Of a stretch of 64,000 bases of DNA, positions 53,601-61,338 are shown in pieces. The DNA comes from Litoribacter ruber (GTDB lineage Bacteria; Bacteroidota; Bacteroidia; Cytophagales; Cyclobacteriaceae). Under the pieces are notes generated by a model. It was not told the DNA's origin and searched no databases. It saw nothing but the letters and a program-made list of their open reading frames with translations. The stretch's first letter is position 1, and every line of letters starts with the position of its first letter. The DNA is taken from assembly GCF_018500185.1 (NCBI RefSeq), contig NZ_JAHBGI010000001.1:1-64000 (forward strand), given 5' to 3'. The position numbers and the translations under genes are program-made.

Positions 53601-53851
53601 GTAATGATATCTGCATTGAAGAATTACAACTGAATCGGGATCAACCTTATATACCAGCCTATCCTCTAAATTAATCCTTCTCGACCACCAACCACTTAAA
53701 TCGTGTTTCAAAGGTTCGGGCTTGCCAGTTCCTTCGAAAGGTTGCCTCATGATTTCTTTAATTTAAAGATTGATTTTTTTTGAGCGTCTTATTATCGGTT
53801 TTCTGCCAATATAAATAATCGTTCCACCCTAGTCAAAAAAATCACTCTCAC
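53598..53851 (-). pseudogene. yoeB: Decayed YoeB-type toxin gene
   Basis: Directly after the antitoxin, overlapping its TAG, a GTG begins RVIF. One T is missing from a run, shifting frame. The expected next codons read GACTAG, then TGGAACGATTATTTATATTG (WNDYLYW) in another frame. One extra A follows, then a TAA within INL-IKEI. The C-terminal half is intact from an ATG at 53750: [19 protein letters not shown], then [10 protein letters not shown] and ILQCRYHY with stop at 53598. The catalytic residues equivalent to E. coli YoeB Glu46, Arg65, His83 and Tyr84 survive, but the N-terminal helix is lost. Confidence 0.85.
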
Positions 53852-54102
53852 TATTCCAGTAGATTTCGTTCTGTTCCTCCTCCTTTTTTATACTCTTCAA
53901 TACCTTCCAATAATCTTTTGGCATTTTCTGGGCTTTTTAACAAGTGAAAGGTTTCCTGCATACTTTCATATTCGGCTTTCGAAATCACTACTACATCTTC
54001 ACCATTGTTGCGATTAATATACAAAGGGGAATTCGTATTAAACACCTTATCCAAGAAAGACTTGAGATGCTGTTTGAAGTTTGTATATGACGTGGTTTCC
54101 AT
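53851..54102 (-). CDS. yefM: YefM/Phd-type antitoxin
   Basis: An 83-residue antitoxin counted from the ATG at 54102 (METTSYTNFKQHLKSFLD). The N-terminal half is the Phd/YefM DNA-binding fold (LYINRNNGEDVVVISKAEYESMQETFHLL), and the C-terminal half (SPENAKRLLEGIEEYKKGG) would wrap the toxin. The frame is intact and codon use normal, while the partner toxin gene immediately downstream is broken. It may persist as an orphan antitoxin or autorepressor. Confidence 0.9.
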   Translation of the reverse strand: METTSYTNFKQHLKSFLDKVFNTNSPLYINRNNGEDVVVISKAEYESMQETFHLLKSPENAKRLLEGIEEYKKGGGTERNLLE

Positions 54103-54169
54103 AATTGAAAATAAATAATTCATGTCTTAAAAGCAACTGCCTTTCAAACTGTTGAGTTCAATTGCCAAA

Positions 54170-55369
54170 CTATCTTTTCACCAATTTTTCTACCTTTTCA
54201 TCATGCTCTTTTTTCCATTCTTCAAAAAGCTCTCCCGTACTGGGGCCGTTGAAACCTGTGTGTACGTCTACCAGCCTGCCCTCGCTATCGATGTAGAGCA
54301 TGGAGGGGAAGTATAAGGGGCCTTCAACTTGGGGGAAGGCTGCTTTTAAATCCTTTTCCTGGCCGGCGATTAGGAAGGGATAATTGGCTCCCAGCCTCTC
54401 ACTGGATTTTTGAACCCTGTTTTTGGCATAATCGAAGTCGTCTTTTTTCTCAAAGGCAAGAGCCACAATTTCAACTTTATCCTTGTTTTCCTCATACCAC
54501 TCACCCATATATTTGGTTTCATCCATACAGTTTGGACACCAACTGCCGAAGATCTGTACCAGCACAGGCTTACCTCTATAGTCGCTGAGGGACACATCAT
54601 TGCCATCCAGGTCAGGATAAGTGAAATCAATCGTTTCACTGGCAACCTCCTGGTCCTTATCAGGGAGTTCGAAACCTTCATTTCTAGTAGCAGTAAAAGA
54701 ATAGTTGCCTGTAAGGCCATTGAAGTACTTGCCAGTAACCTTGCCGTTTTCATCTAGCTCACCGATAAATAGCTTGGCTTCCTCGCCGTTAAAAGTGCTT
54801 AGGTAAAAAGTGTTCCCGTCCACGTTGCCTTCCAGGTAGCGGAAGTCGCCAGAAGGCAGAGCAAAACTTCCCTGAAGGCTGCTTCCCTCTTGGGTGAATT
54901 TTCCGACCGCCGGTCTTGGGTCGCCGTTACCCAAGTTGAAATAAGTTTCCCACCTGCCGGAAAAATCATGCTCAGCTTCCCCGTCAGTGCTGAACCGGGG
55001 ATTGCTATCAGACTGATTAGCGGTAAAGGGTGCCCGGTAGTTATTAACGTAGTGCTTCACCCATTCACCGTTTATCTTTCCATTTTCGAACTTTCCTCTC
55101 AGGCTGGCATCAAAAACGTTCATTTCCATAATCACGGAATCCCCCTTGATGCTGGCGTCGGTTTCCAGCCGCTCGTTGCTGTTGAGGATGTAGGCCTGAA
55201 GGTTGTTTTCATCTCCATCAAACTCTATAAAAAAAGGCACTTCCTGCCCCTGAAGCTCAATAGCCGCCCTGTATCTTCCCTGTGGGATTTCATTTGTATG
55301 CTCCTGCTCTTGCTCGCAGGAAAAGATGAAAATGCTCAGAAGGGAAAGGGGGAAATACTTATTAATCAT
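54170..55369 (-). CDS. TlpA-like thioredoxin-fold lipoprotein
   Basis: A 399-residue lipoprotein (lipobox FSC, Cys18). Residues about 25-230 are beta-rich repeats (GRYRAAIELQGQEVPFFIEF, GRWETYFNLGN) of the DUF4369-like kind often found before TlpA domains. The C-terminal TlpA/AhpC-TSA domain has the redox motif GSWCPNCMDE and a cis-Pro region, indicating a periplasmic thiol-disulfide reductase. It would act on cytochrome or envelope protein maturation. No partner DsbD or ResA is nearby. Confidence 0.88.
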   Translation of the reverse strand: MINKYFPLSLLSIFIFSCEQEQEHTNEIPQGRYRAAIELQGQEVPFFIEFDGDENNLQAYILNSNERLETDASIKGDSVIMEMNVFDASLRGKFENGKINGEWVKHYVNNYRAPFTANQSDSNPRFSTDGEAEHDFSGRWETYFNLGNGDPRPAVGKFTQEGSSLQGSFALPSGDFRYLEGNVDGNTFYLSTFNGEEAKLFIGELDENGKVTGKYFNGLTGNYSFTATRNEGFELPDKDQEVASETIDFTYPDLDGNDVSLSDYRGKPVLVQIFGSWCPNCMDETKYMGEWYEENKDKVEIVALAFEKKDDFDYAKNRVQKSSERLGANYPFLIAGQEKDLKAAFPQVEGPLYFPSMLYIDSEGRLVDVHTGFNGPSTGELFEEWKKEHDEKVEKLVKR

Positions 55370-55437
55370 GATAGTTTTGGGTAATTACTGGGGCAAAGGT
55401 AAGAAAATTGATGGATTGGTATAGGGGTTTAGTCATC

Positions 55438-55470
55438 CCGTACCGCATAGCTGCGCTATATGCGGTACGG
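55438..55470. repeat. Palindromic repeat copy A1
   Basis: Perfect 12-bp stem CCGTACCGCATA / TATGCGGTACGG with loop GCTGCGCTA. Followed by TTGTTTAGGAGTTTAG. Compared with copies A2-A4 the pair T:A replaces C:G at one stem position on both arms. Confidence 0.85.
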
Positions 55471-55537
55471 CATTGTTTAGGAGTTTAGTTTTTAAGTACA
55501 AAGTGATTCACGGTGCAGCCACGTTATCGGAAATAAT

Positions 55538-55572
55538 GAATGATGAACGCTGAATGATGAATAATGAAGTTA
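55538..55572. repeat. Heptamer array, GAATGAT type
   Basis: GAATGAT-GAACGCT-GAATGAT-GAATAAT-GAAGTTA, five contiguous 7-bp units. Confidence 0.75.
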
Positions 55573-55597
55573 TGAAGTGAAAACACGGTAAAAAAAT

Positions 55598-55634
55598 CTT
55601 CCAGGTCAAATGAAAAATCAGGAAGACCTGGAAG
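55598..55634. repeat. CTTCCAGGTC hairpin, third copy
   Basis: CTTCCAGGTC / GACCTGGAAG with a 17-nt loop. Same palindrome family as 4622-4665 and 14657-14693. Confidence 0.65.
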
Positions 55635-55672
55635 GTTGTATGGTTGCGTCGCTTTGCGCTAAACCTCTAAAC

Positions 55673-55701
55673 TTCTGAATGCGCGCAGCGCCAATTCAGA
55701 A
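55673..55701. repeat. Palindromic repeat copy B6
   Basis: Stem TTCTGAAT / ATTCAGAA around GCGCGCAGCGCCA, preceded by CTAAACCTCTAAAC and followed by ATAACCTCCTAA. Same loop as B1 but completely different, still fully paired arms. Confidence 0.75.
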
Positions 55702-55722
55702 ATAACCTCCTAACCCACACAT

Positions 55723-56352
55723 CTAATCTTTTTCCACCACCAAGGTACCGAAATCCTCTACTTTATTCAGTACCATTCCGGTGGTTTGCAGCCAGAGGGG
55801 GCGCAGGGGGAAGCCGGCGTGGCGGATGGCTCGGGCTACCCAGACGTTGGAGTTGTTTGGGAAATAATACCTGCTGCTTCCCTCGTAAAAGTGACTGTCC
55901 GAATAAAGCCCCTGTGTGGAAGGGATAATTTGGCCGCTTTCATCCAGGTTAAGCTCCCTGACCAAAAATTGAACCAGCGTCTCCATCTGTTCTTTATTTA
56001 ATTCTATTTTGACAACATTGGTGTTGTAGTAGTGGTTTTCAGGATTTCGGGCAATAGGTTTAATGTGCAGGACCGACCTGGTGGGCCAAAACACGGCTTT
56101 AAATGCATACCAAAGATTAAAACCTTCACTGGGGTAAAAATCCGCATCCCCCCAACCAATTTCCAAATACTCCGCCTCGCCATACTCATGCCCCTCCCTC
56201 CAAATGCTGTCAGGCAAAACTTCCCCTGGAATCACCAACCCGGTATGCCAGCTAATGCTACTGACATAGATCGTGTATTTATCCTGTTCAGCAAGTAGCT
56301 GAAAGCAGGTAAAGGATAACAGGGTGAATATCAGGTATCGTTTTGTGATCAT
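55723..56352 (-). CDS. DUF2459 (TIGR02117-type) secreted protein
   Basis: A 209-residue protein with a signal peptide (cleavage near LLAE). The mature part begins YTIYVSSISWHTGLVIPGE. It also contains YLEIGWGDADFYPSEGFNLW, and later GLYSDSHFYEGSSRYYFPNNSNVW and LPLRPLWLQTTGMV-like wording. These His, Ser, Asp and Asn blocks are conserved in DUF2459, a family of unknown function with a papain-like (NlpC/P60-like) look: a W-H start and a later S-N-x-W. Enzymatic activity is not established. Confidence 0.8.
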   Translation of the reverse strand: MITKRYLIFTLLSFTCFQLLAEQDKYTIYVSSISWHTGLVIPGEVLPDSIWREGHEYGEAEYLEIGWGDADFYPSEGFNLWYAFKAVFWPTRSVLHIKPIARNPENHYYNTNVVKIELNKEQMETLVQFLVRELNLDESGQIIPSTQGLYSDSHFYEGSSRYYFPNNSNVWVARAIRHAGFPLRPLWLQTTGMVLNKVEDFGTLVVEKD

Positions 56353-56397
56353 TCCTTATAAACCTGTGAGGGACCTGGCTGTTTAGGAGTTTAGCCA

Positions 56398-56434
56398 TCC
56401 CGCACCGCATAGCTGCGCTATATGCGGTGCGGGA
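56398..56434. repeat. Palindromic repeat copy A2
   Basis: Perfect 14-bp stem TCCCGCACCGCATA / TATGCGGTGCGGGA with loop GCTGCGCTA. Flanked by TTTAGGAGTTTAGCCA and TTGTTTAGGAGTTTAG. Confidence 0.85.
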
Positions 56435-56490
56435 TTGTTTAGGAGTTTAGGGATTTGGAGTGCGTTGCTTTGCGCCTAAACCCCTAAACC

Positions 56491-56514
56491 TCCCGCTGCG
56501 CGATAGCGCCGGGA
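56491..56514. repeat. Palindromic repeat copy B7
   Basis: TCCCG / CGGGA enclosing CTGCGC-GATA-GCGC, preceded by CTAAACCCCTAAACC and followed by AATAACCTCCTAAAC. It forms an A-B composite with copy A2. Confidence 0.7.
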
Positions 56515-56592
56515 AATAACCTCCTAAACTGCGTGAACAGAGATGCGGAGACAGCGTTAAGAGAGCCACTAACCAACCTCTGAAGCTGGAAA

Positions 56593-56627
56593 TACATGGT
56601 ACCTGGTACCTGGTACGTGGTACTACC
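56593..56627. repeat. Heptamer array, TACNTGG type (copy 1)
   Basis: TACATGG-TACCTGG-TACCTGG-TACGTGG-TACTACC, five 7-bp units ending just beyond the first uma2 stop codon. Confidence 0.75.
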
Positions 56628-56628
56628 T

Positions 56629-57240
56629 CTAATCCATATCCTTAAAAAACTCCTCCAAATCCAGTTCAAACCCCTTCAAAACCTTTGATGCAACCGTATC
56701 CCCAGCACCAAAAAGCCGGGAAGCTAGGTACTTTCCGTTCTCAAGCGTGTAAATGATTAGGGTTTTGGCTATTGGGTGAAGTATCCAGTATTCTTTTACT
56801 CCATGCTCCTGATAGAGCTCGTACTTGATTTTCAGGTCTTTTTTGTTGTTGCTGGGCGATTGAATTTCCACGATCAGATCTGGGGCTCCAATGCAGCCTG
56901 CGTCGTCAAGCTTGCTCTTGTCGCATATTACGCTGATGTCGGGCTGGACAACGGTAAAGATGTCTTTATCTTGGAGAGAATCTTTTGGTAATCGGACGTC
57001 AAAAGGGGCGATATAAACTTTGCAGGGTTGTCCTTTCAAAAAAACGTTGAAGAGTACAAACAAATCTCCTAAGGCCTGTTGATGAATTCTGCTAGGCGCA
57101 GCCGTCCATTTATATACCTTCCCCTTGATGATTTCCACCATTTCTTCCATGTCCCAACTCAGGTAGTCGGCATAGGAATACTTGCCTGGATATGCGGCTA
57201 AAGGCTCTTCTGCTTTGGATATATCCTCTTCGGTTTTCAT
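56629..57240 (-). CDS. Uma2 family restriction-endonuclease-like protein, copy 1
   Basis: A 203-residue protein of the Uma2 family (PD-(D/E)xK nuclease fold). The core VVQPDISVICDKSKLDD, APDLIVEIQSPSNNKKDL and KIKYELYQEHGVKEYWILHP carries the conserved Asp, Glu, Lys and Tyr residues of the fold. Cellular role of the family is unsettled; many genomes hold many copies. It is near-identical to copy 2 in residues 1-50 and about 95-203 but strongly different in 51-80. No signal peptide. Confidence 0.88.
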   Translation of the reverse strand: MKTEEDISKAEEPLAAYPGKYSYADYLSWDMEEMVEIIKGKVYKWTAAPSRIHQQALGDLFVLFNVFLKGQPCKVYIAPFDVRLPKDSLQDKDIFTVVQPDISVICDKSKLDDAGCIGAPDLIVEIQSPSNNKKDLKIKYELYQEHGVKEYWILHPIAKTLIIYTLENGKYLASRLFGAGDTVASKVLKGFELDLEEFFKDMD

Positions 57241-57315
57241 ATCTTAAAAATACAAAATAGTAGGGTAAATATCTGATAAGTAGGTTGTTGTTTTCGCAGT
57301 TTAGTAGGTTAGTCA

Positions 57316-57352
57316 TCCCGCACCGCATAGCTGCGCTATATGCGGTGCGGGA
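57316..57352. repeat. Palindromic repeat copy A3
   Basis: Same perfect 14-bp stem and loop as A2. Upstream of the first uma2 gene (between the two uma2 copies). Confidence 0.85.
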
Positions 57353-57467
57353 TTGTTTAGGAGTTTAGGGATGAAAGTTCAGATGGGAGGCCTGATATCT
57401 CTACGTCTAAATAGAGTTGCAGAGACAGCGTTAAGAGGGCCGCTAACCAACCTTATGAAGCAGGAAA

Positions 57468-57502
57468 TACCTGGTACTTGGTACCTGGTACATGGTACTA
57501 TC
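57468..57502. repeat. Heptamer array, TACNTGG type (copy 2)
   Basis: TACCTGG-TACTTGG-TACCTGG-TACATGG-TACTATC. Unit count equals copy 1 but unit sequences are differently ordered, so the array changed after duplication. Confidence 0.75.
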
Positions 57503-57503
57503 T

Positions 57504-58115
57504 CTAATCCATATCTTTAAAAAACTCCTCCAAATCCAGTTCAAAGCCCACCAATACCTTCGAGGCTACCGTATCTCCCGCACCAAAAAGTCGGGAGGCT
57601 AGGTACTTTCCGTTTTCAAGTGTGTAAATGATTAAGGTTTGGGCAATGGGGTGAAGTATCCAGTATTCTTTTACTCCGTGTTCCTGATAGAGTTTATATT
57701 TGATTTTCAGGTCTTTTTTGTTGTTGCTTGGGGAAAGGACTTCTACTATTAGGTCGGGTGCCCCCACACATCCGGCCTCATCCAACTTGCTTTTGTCGCA
57801 GATGACACAAATGTCGGGTTGGACTACGGTGAATATATCTTCATTCTTTAAGGATTTCTTTGGGAGGCGCACATCAAAGGGAGCCGGAAATAGCTTGCAT
57901 TTTTTGTTCTTAAGAAACTTTTTGAACACGTAGATCAGCTCACCAATCACCAGTTGATGTTTGCTGCTCGGAGCCGCTGTCCATTTGTACACCTTGCCTT
58001 TAATTATTTCCACCATTTCTTCCATGTCCCAACTCAGGTAGTCGGCATAGGAATACTTGCCTGGATATGTGGCTAAAGGCTCTTCTGCTTTGGATATGTC
58101 CTCTTCGGTTTTCAT
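57504..58115 (-). CDS. Uma2 family restriction-endonuclease-like protein, copy 2
   Basis: A 203-residue paralogue of the gene at 56629, with the same PD-(D/E)xK core (VVQPDICVICDKSKLDE, APDLIVEVLSPSNNKKDL). I count only one difference in residues 1-50 (Ala16 to Thr). About 19 of 27 differ across residues 51-77 (SKHQLVIGELIYVFKKFLK here versus RIHQQALGDLFVLFNVFLK), and about a dozen more are scattered after that. The pattern suggests a segment exchanged or under diversifying pressure rather than steady drift. Confidence 0.88.
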   Translation of the reverse strand: MKTEEDISKAEEPLATYPGKYSYADYLSWDMEEMVEIIKGKVYKWTAAPSSKHQLVIGELIYVFKKFLKNKKCKLFPAPFDVRLPKKSLKNEDIFTVVQPDICVICDKSKLDEAGCVGAPDLIVEVLSPSNNKKDLKIKYKLYQEHGVKEYWILHPIAQTLIIYTLENGKYLASRLFGAGDTVASKVLVGFELDLEEFFKDMD

Positions 58116-58190
58116 ATCTTAAAAATACAAAATAGCAGGGTAAATGTCTGATAGGTAGTTTGTTAATTTCGAAGTTTAATGGTTTAGTCA

Positions 58191-58227
58191 TCCCGCACCG
58201 CATAGCTGCGCTATATGCGGTGCGGGA
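58191..58227. repeat. Palindromic repeat copy A4
   Basis: Same perfect 14-bp stem and loop as A2 and A3, upstream of the second uma2 gene. Followed by GGTTAGGAGGTTAG. Confidence 0.85.
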
Positions 58228-58272
58228 TTGGTTAGGAGGTTAGGGTTGAAGGTTGCATCGCTTTACGCTAAC

Positions 58273-58296
58273 CCCCAGCTGCGCGATAGCGCCGGG
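58273..58296. repeat. Palindromic repeat copy B8 (degenerate)
   Basis: CCC.GCTGCGC-GATA-GCGCCGGG, followed by AAGTAAACTTATAAAC. One arm base is lost compared with B7. Confidence 0.6.
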
Positions 58297-58320
58297 AAGT
58301 AAACTTATAAACTGCCTCCT

Positions 58321-59049
58321 CTAAACCACTTCCCCGACATTAAAATCCTTCTTGGCCACTGGGTACGGTGTGTCGCCTAGCTTTTGGAAAAATTCCAGAC
58401 CCACCGCAAACAGTTCTTTGCCGGGCAAATCACCCTCAATTTTCAAATCAAAGGAAAGGTCGATACCGTTGTTTTCGATGGGTAAGAGAGGAGTTTCATA
58501 TAAGCTTTTGACAAACTCAAAAGGCTCAAAATTCATACGAAGGCCTTGGGCAAATAAACGGAAATGGGTAGTGCTGGAAGGGGCTTGAAACAATTCCGGA
58601 TTACAGTTTTTCAAGGTAAATTTCAATTGTCCGCTCTCCTTTTCAATTCTGACATACTGGCCCAAACTCCCGTCAAGTGATCGCTTTTTATTTAGCCGCA
58701 ACCCCTGAAGGATATCCAGATCGCCGATCTGGACGGTCCGTTCCCCTCTGTCACTAATGGGGTCACTTTGCACTACCTTTACCATGAGTGATTTTAGGCG
58801 GTTGTGAAAAGTGTTGTCCCCTGCTTTGGCAAGCGAAAAGGCCAGGGCATGGCGGATGTGCTTGGCGGCTGAGGTAGCCCTTCCAAATTCGGCGTTGTTT
58901 TCCCGCGTCCGCTCATAATGGGGGTCCGTCAGGATTCGTTTTTTGGTCACGCCTCCTTTTTGCCTGGCTCTATAGCCTTCCTTGGTTTTGTAAAAGGAAA
59001 TGTTGCCGATAGAGCCAGTTAACTCTAGTATATTGCTTTGTTTTGCCAT
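58321..59049 (-). CDS. Conserved protein related to the DUF6266 group
   Basis: A 242-residue protein without a signal peptide. The start LTGSIGNISFYKTKEGYRAR and the following segment (YERTRENNAEFGRATSAAKHIRHAL) parallel the downstream-encoded neighbour at 59101, so both seem to belong to one superfamily of Bacteroidota proteins. The rest is beta-rich and contains KRSLDGSLGQYVRIEKESGQ. Function unknown. It lies 51 nt after the neighbour on the same strand, likely co-transcribed. Confidence 0.65.
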   Translation of the reverse strand: MAKQSNILELTGSIGNISFYKTKEGYRARQKGGVTKKRILTDPHYERTRENNAEFGRATSAAKHIRHALAFSLAKAGDNTFHNRLKSLMVKVVQSDPISDRGERTVQIGDLDILQGLRLNKKRSLDGSLGQYVRIEKESGQLKFTLKNCNPELFQAPSSTTHFRLFAQGLRMNFEPFEFVKSLYETPLLPIENNGIDLSFDLKIEGDLPGKELFAVGLEFFQKLGDTPYPVAKKDFNVGEVV

Positions 59050-59100
59050 TTGGTTTCTGTGGTCAAGTGAGGGGGGCGACCGCAGCCGCCCCGGGTTAAA

Positions 59101-59733
59101 TTAAATGAGATCCAGATAGGTAGACTCAGAGATAAGTGGGGTCCGGCCAGCCTTGTTGGTGAAAAAGGCATAGACGTGGAGGTTGCCCTCATGGTATTCA
59201 AAATCCTCCACTTTTATTTCCTGCCGCTTTGCCGATCTGGGATTGCCTTCCAAGATGTAGAATGCCCTTCTTTTTACTGTGTCGTAGAGTAGCACAGCCA
59301 CTTTGTCCCTGGCGGAAGCGGTGCCAAACCCAGTGTTGTCTTCCCATTCCACCACTGCGGTCTCGTTGTTTTTCCAGTAAACCTTGCCGCCCCTCATGCC
59401 TGTCAATGTTCCATCGCTTATTGCTACCAAAGAAGGGTCAAGGGTAGTGGACTCCCCGATAAATCCTCTCATCCTTATATTGCTGAAAGCAGCGTTTAGT
59501 GCATGGCGCTTTCCTTTCTGGTGATTGGCAAAGCCAAGCTCCAATACCGGTTTGATGTATTTGGTAAAAGCGGTGGCTTCGGTAAACCGTCGTCTGGATG
59601 CCAATTGAAGTGGGGATGGGTTTGATTGGTCGGGGACTACATGGGCCCTGGCCATCGTTTGCCCATCTACCTGATAGTACACGATCTTTCCGATCCTGCC
59701 ACTCATTCCGTTGTTTGAATTTAATCTTCCCAT
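59101..59733 (-). CDS. DUF6266-like protein
   Basis: A 210-residue protein counted from the ATG at 59733 (MGRLNSNNGMSGRIGKIVYY). The pattern G-x-x-G-x-x-V-x-Y, then QTMARAHVVPDQSNPSPLQL and ASRRRFTEATAFTKYIKPVL, then HALNAAFSNI, fits DUF6266, a Bacteroidota-restricted family of unknown function. The second half (WEDNTGFGTASARDKVAVL) is a beta-sandwich-like domain. First gene of a pair with the 58321 gene. Confidence 0.7.
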   Translation of the reverse strand: MGRLNSNNGMSGRIGKIVYYQVDGQTMARAHVVPDQSNPSPLQLASRRRFTEATAFTKYIKPVLELGFANHQKGKRHALNAAFSNIRMRGFIGESTTLDPSLVAISDGTLTGMRGGKVYWKNNETAVVEWEDNTGFGTASARDKVAVLLYDTVKRRAFYILEGNPRSAKRQEIKVEDFEYHEGNLHVYAFFTNKAGRTPLISESTYLDLI

Positions 59734-60228
59734 TGTTTTATGAATGTTAGTTGAAAATATAAGTGTCAACACCAATATCTACTGCAGCCAACAAACCCAA
59801 GGCTTTCAGTAGAGAACCCAGCATTAATCACCGCTGAGTAGGTACGCCAATAAAGAAACTGAAATCCATCATCTGAACGAGATGATACCCTAAGGATAAA
59901 CTGCTTAAGGAACATAAAAAGTAGGACCCATTCTGCTGGATCTAAGAGCTATCGGGTGGTAACTAATACCTTTGATAGAGGTAATTAAATTAAAAAGCTG
60001 ATAAAAGTAATTAATATAAGTTTTACATGCAAGCTTTTTGCGATATTTATTTTTAGTATGCTATTTTCACCACATAGTTCACCCCTGTCTCCCCTATGCC
60101 GGAACCCATCGAGGACCCGACGAGGACCCGAAGGGGAGGCGAAGAGGAGGCGGTTTGGGAGTATGGTATGGGTGGGGGAGTGGTTTTACTGGAGACTTAA
60201 TTATATACGCAGTTTAGGAGTTTAGTCA

Positions 60229-60265
60229 TCCCGCACCGCATATTGCGTAGCTATGTGGTGCGGGA
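60229..60265. repeat. Palindromic repeat copy A5, inverted
   Basis: TCCCGCACCGCATA ... TATGTGGTGCGGGA with loop TTGCGTAGC. The loop is close to the reverse complement of that in A2-A4, so this copy lies in the opposite orientation with a few changes. Confidence 0.8.
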
Positions 60266-60318
60266 TTGGTTAGGAGTTTAGAGATGAAGGTTGCGTCTTT
60301 GCGCTAAACCCCTAAACC

Positions 60319-60345
60319 TCTGAATGCGCGCAGCGCCAATTCAGA
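60319..60345. repeat. Palindromic repeat copy B9
   Basis: TCTGAAT / ATTCAGA around GCGCGCAGCGCCA, preceded by CTAAACCCCTAAACC and followed by AATAACCTCCTAAAC. Nearly identical to copy B6. Confidence 0.75.
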
Positions 60346-60364
60346 AATAACCTCCTAAACAGCC

Positions 60365-61243
60365 TCATCTCACTTTCTGAAACACCCTTACGTAATCCAC
60401 TTCGAATTTCCTCGGGAAGCGGGTGTTGCTCGGGTCTCCTCCGCCGGCGCCGATGGCGAGGTTAATCAGAATATAGTGGGGGGCTTGGAAGGGGTTGAAT
60501 CCGTCGGGCTGGTAGGTGTCAGTCAGGGCTACTTCGTTGAATAATTCATCATCAATATAGATTTTGATGTGTTCCTCCGTCCATTCCAGTTTCCAGATGT
60601 GAAACTTTTTAGCCCAATCGGGATCCTGGGTCAGGAAATGATGAAGAGGGGTTTTACTGTCATGAAGGTTCTGCTCGCCGTTTTCATCCAGCCAGACCAC
60701 ATTGGTAACCATGGTGGGAACGTCTTCGATGCGGAAAAACTCGAGGATATCTATTTCCCCGTTTTCGGGCCAAGGTCTTTCTGTGCCTAGGGTCCAGATG
60801 GCCGGCCAAAGGCCTTCCTGGGGATCGAACCTGGCCCTGAACTCAAAGATTCCATATGTAAATTCTTTCTTTCCCTTGGTGGTGATGCTGGCAGATGTGT
60901 AATCCGCCATAGGCCTGTTTTTCCGCCAATTCTCGCTTTCCGGATCAAATGCGGGATTTTTGACCCGCTCCCGCTTAGCTCTAATTACCAGTTTGCCATT
61001 TCGGACTTTGGCGTTTTCCGACTGATAATATTGCATCTCCATGTTTCTGATAAATCCTTCCTCAAATGTCCAATATTCCGGATTGAGGATCCCCTTGTAA
61101 TCAAATTCCTCATTCCATACCAATTCATACCCCTCAGGGGAAATTACAGAGGGGTTTTGAACCCCTATATATGAGGCTAATATTACTGTCCCTAGTGCTA
61201 TTAATGTGTATTTGAATTGGGAAGGCATGGGATTGGGATTCAA
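60365..61243 (-). CDS. Glycoside hydrolase family 16 beta-glucanase-type enzyme
   Basis: A 292-residue GH16 enzyme hydrolysing beta-1,3 or beta-1,3-1,4 glucans (laminarin-like) or related polysaccharides. The catalytic motif ExDxxE is NGEIDILEFF, with nucleophile Glu163, Asp165 and acid/base Glu168. GLWPAIWTLG and the later FHIWKLEWTEEHIKIYID are family signatures. The N-terminus has one hydrophobic helix (YTLIALGTVILASYIGV) serving as signal or membrane anchor without a lipobox. Start could also be the ATG at 61228. No SusCD partner is nearby. Confidence 0.92.
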   Translation of the reverse strand: MNPNPMPSQFKYTLIALGTVILASYIGVQNPSVISPEGYELVWNEEFDYKGILNPEYWTFEEGFIRNMEMQYYQSENAKVRNGKLVIRAKRERVKNPAFDPESENWRKNRPMADYTSASITTKGKKEFTYGIFEFRARFDPQEGLWPAIWTLGTERPWPENGEIDILEFFRIEDVPTMVTNVVWLDENGEQNLHDSKTPLHHFLTQDPDWAKKFHIWKLEWTEEHIKIYIDDELFNEVALTDTYQPDGFNPFQAPHYILINLAIGAGGGDPSNTRFPRKFEVDYVRVFQKVR

Positions 61244-61338
61244 GGGGTAAAATTAATAATTAACCAGAGGGGTTAAGAGAACCGGAGATTTAAAATTTTT
61301 ACCTAAATTCAGCGTGGATAACATAAGTTTTTGGTTTT

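Larger units (their letters stand above)
56548..58296. repeat. Tandem duplication, period about 875 bp, carrying the two uma2 genes
   Basis: GAGACAGCGTTAAGAG occurs at 56548 and 57422. The TACCTGG arrays, the uma2 genes (starts 57240 and 58115) and the upstream A3 and A4 palindromes are each offset by 874-875 bp. The whole block of gene plus both flanks is therefore duplicated in direct orientation. Confidence 0.85.
59734..60364. other. 630-bp gene-free interval
   Basis: No gene recognised. It has an AT-rich stretch (59950-60080). CGAGGACCCGA is directly repeated at about 60110-60131, and a purine-rich segment follows (GAAGGGGAGGCGAAGAGGAGG). An A5-B9 palindrome composite (60229-60345) ends next to the GH16 gene. 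Confidence 0.65.

Noticed and set aside
53598-60364. Complete phage-defence island
   Set aside because: Uma2 proteins and a broken toxin-antitoxin pair are suggestive, but no recognised defence core (restriction, CBASS, Gabija, retron or similar) is present.
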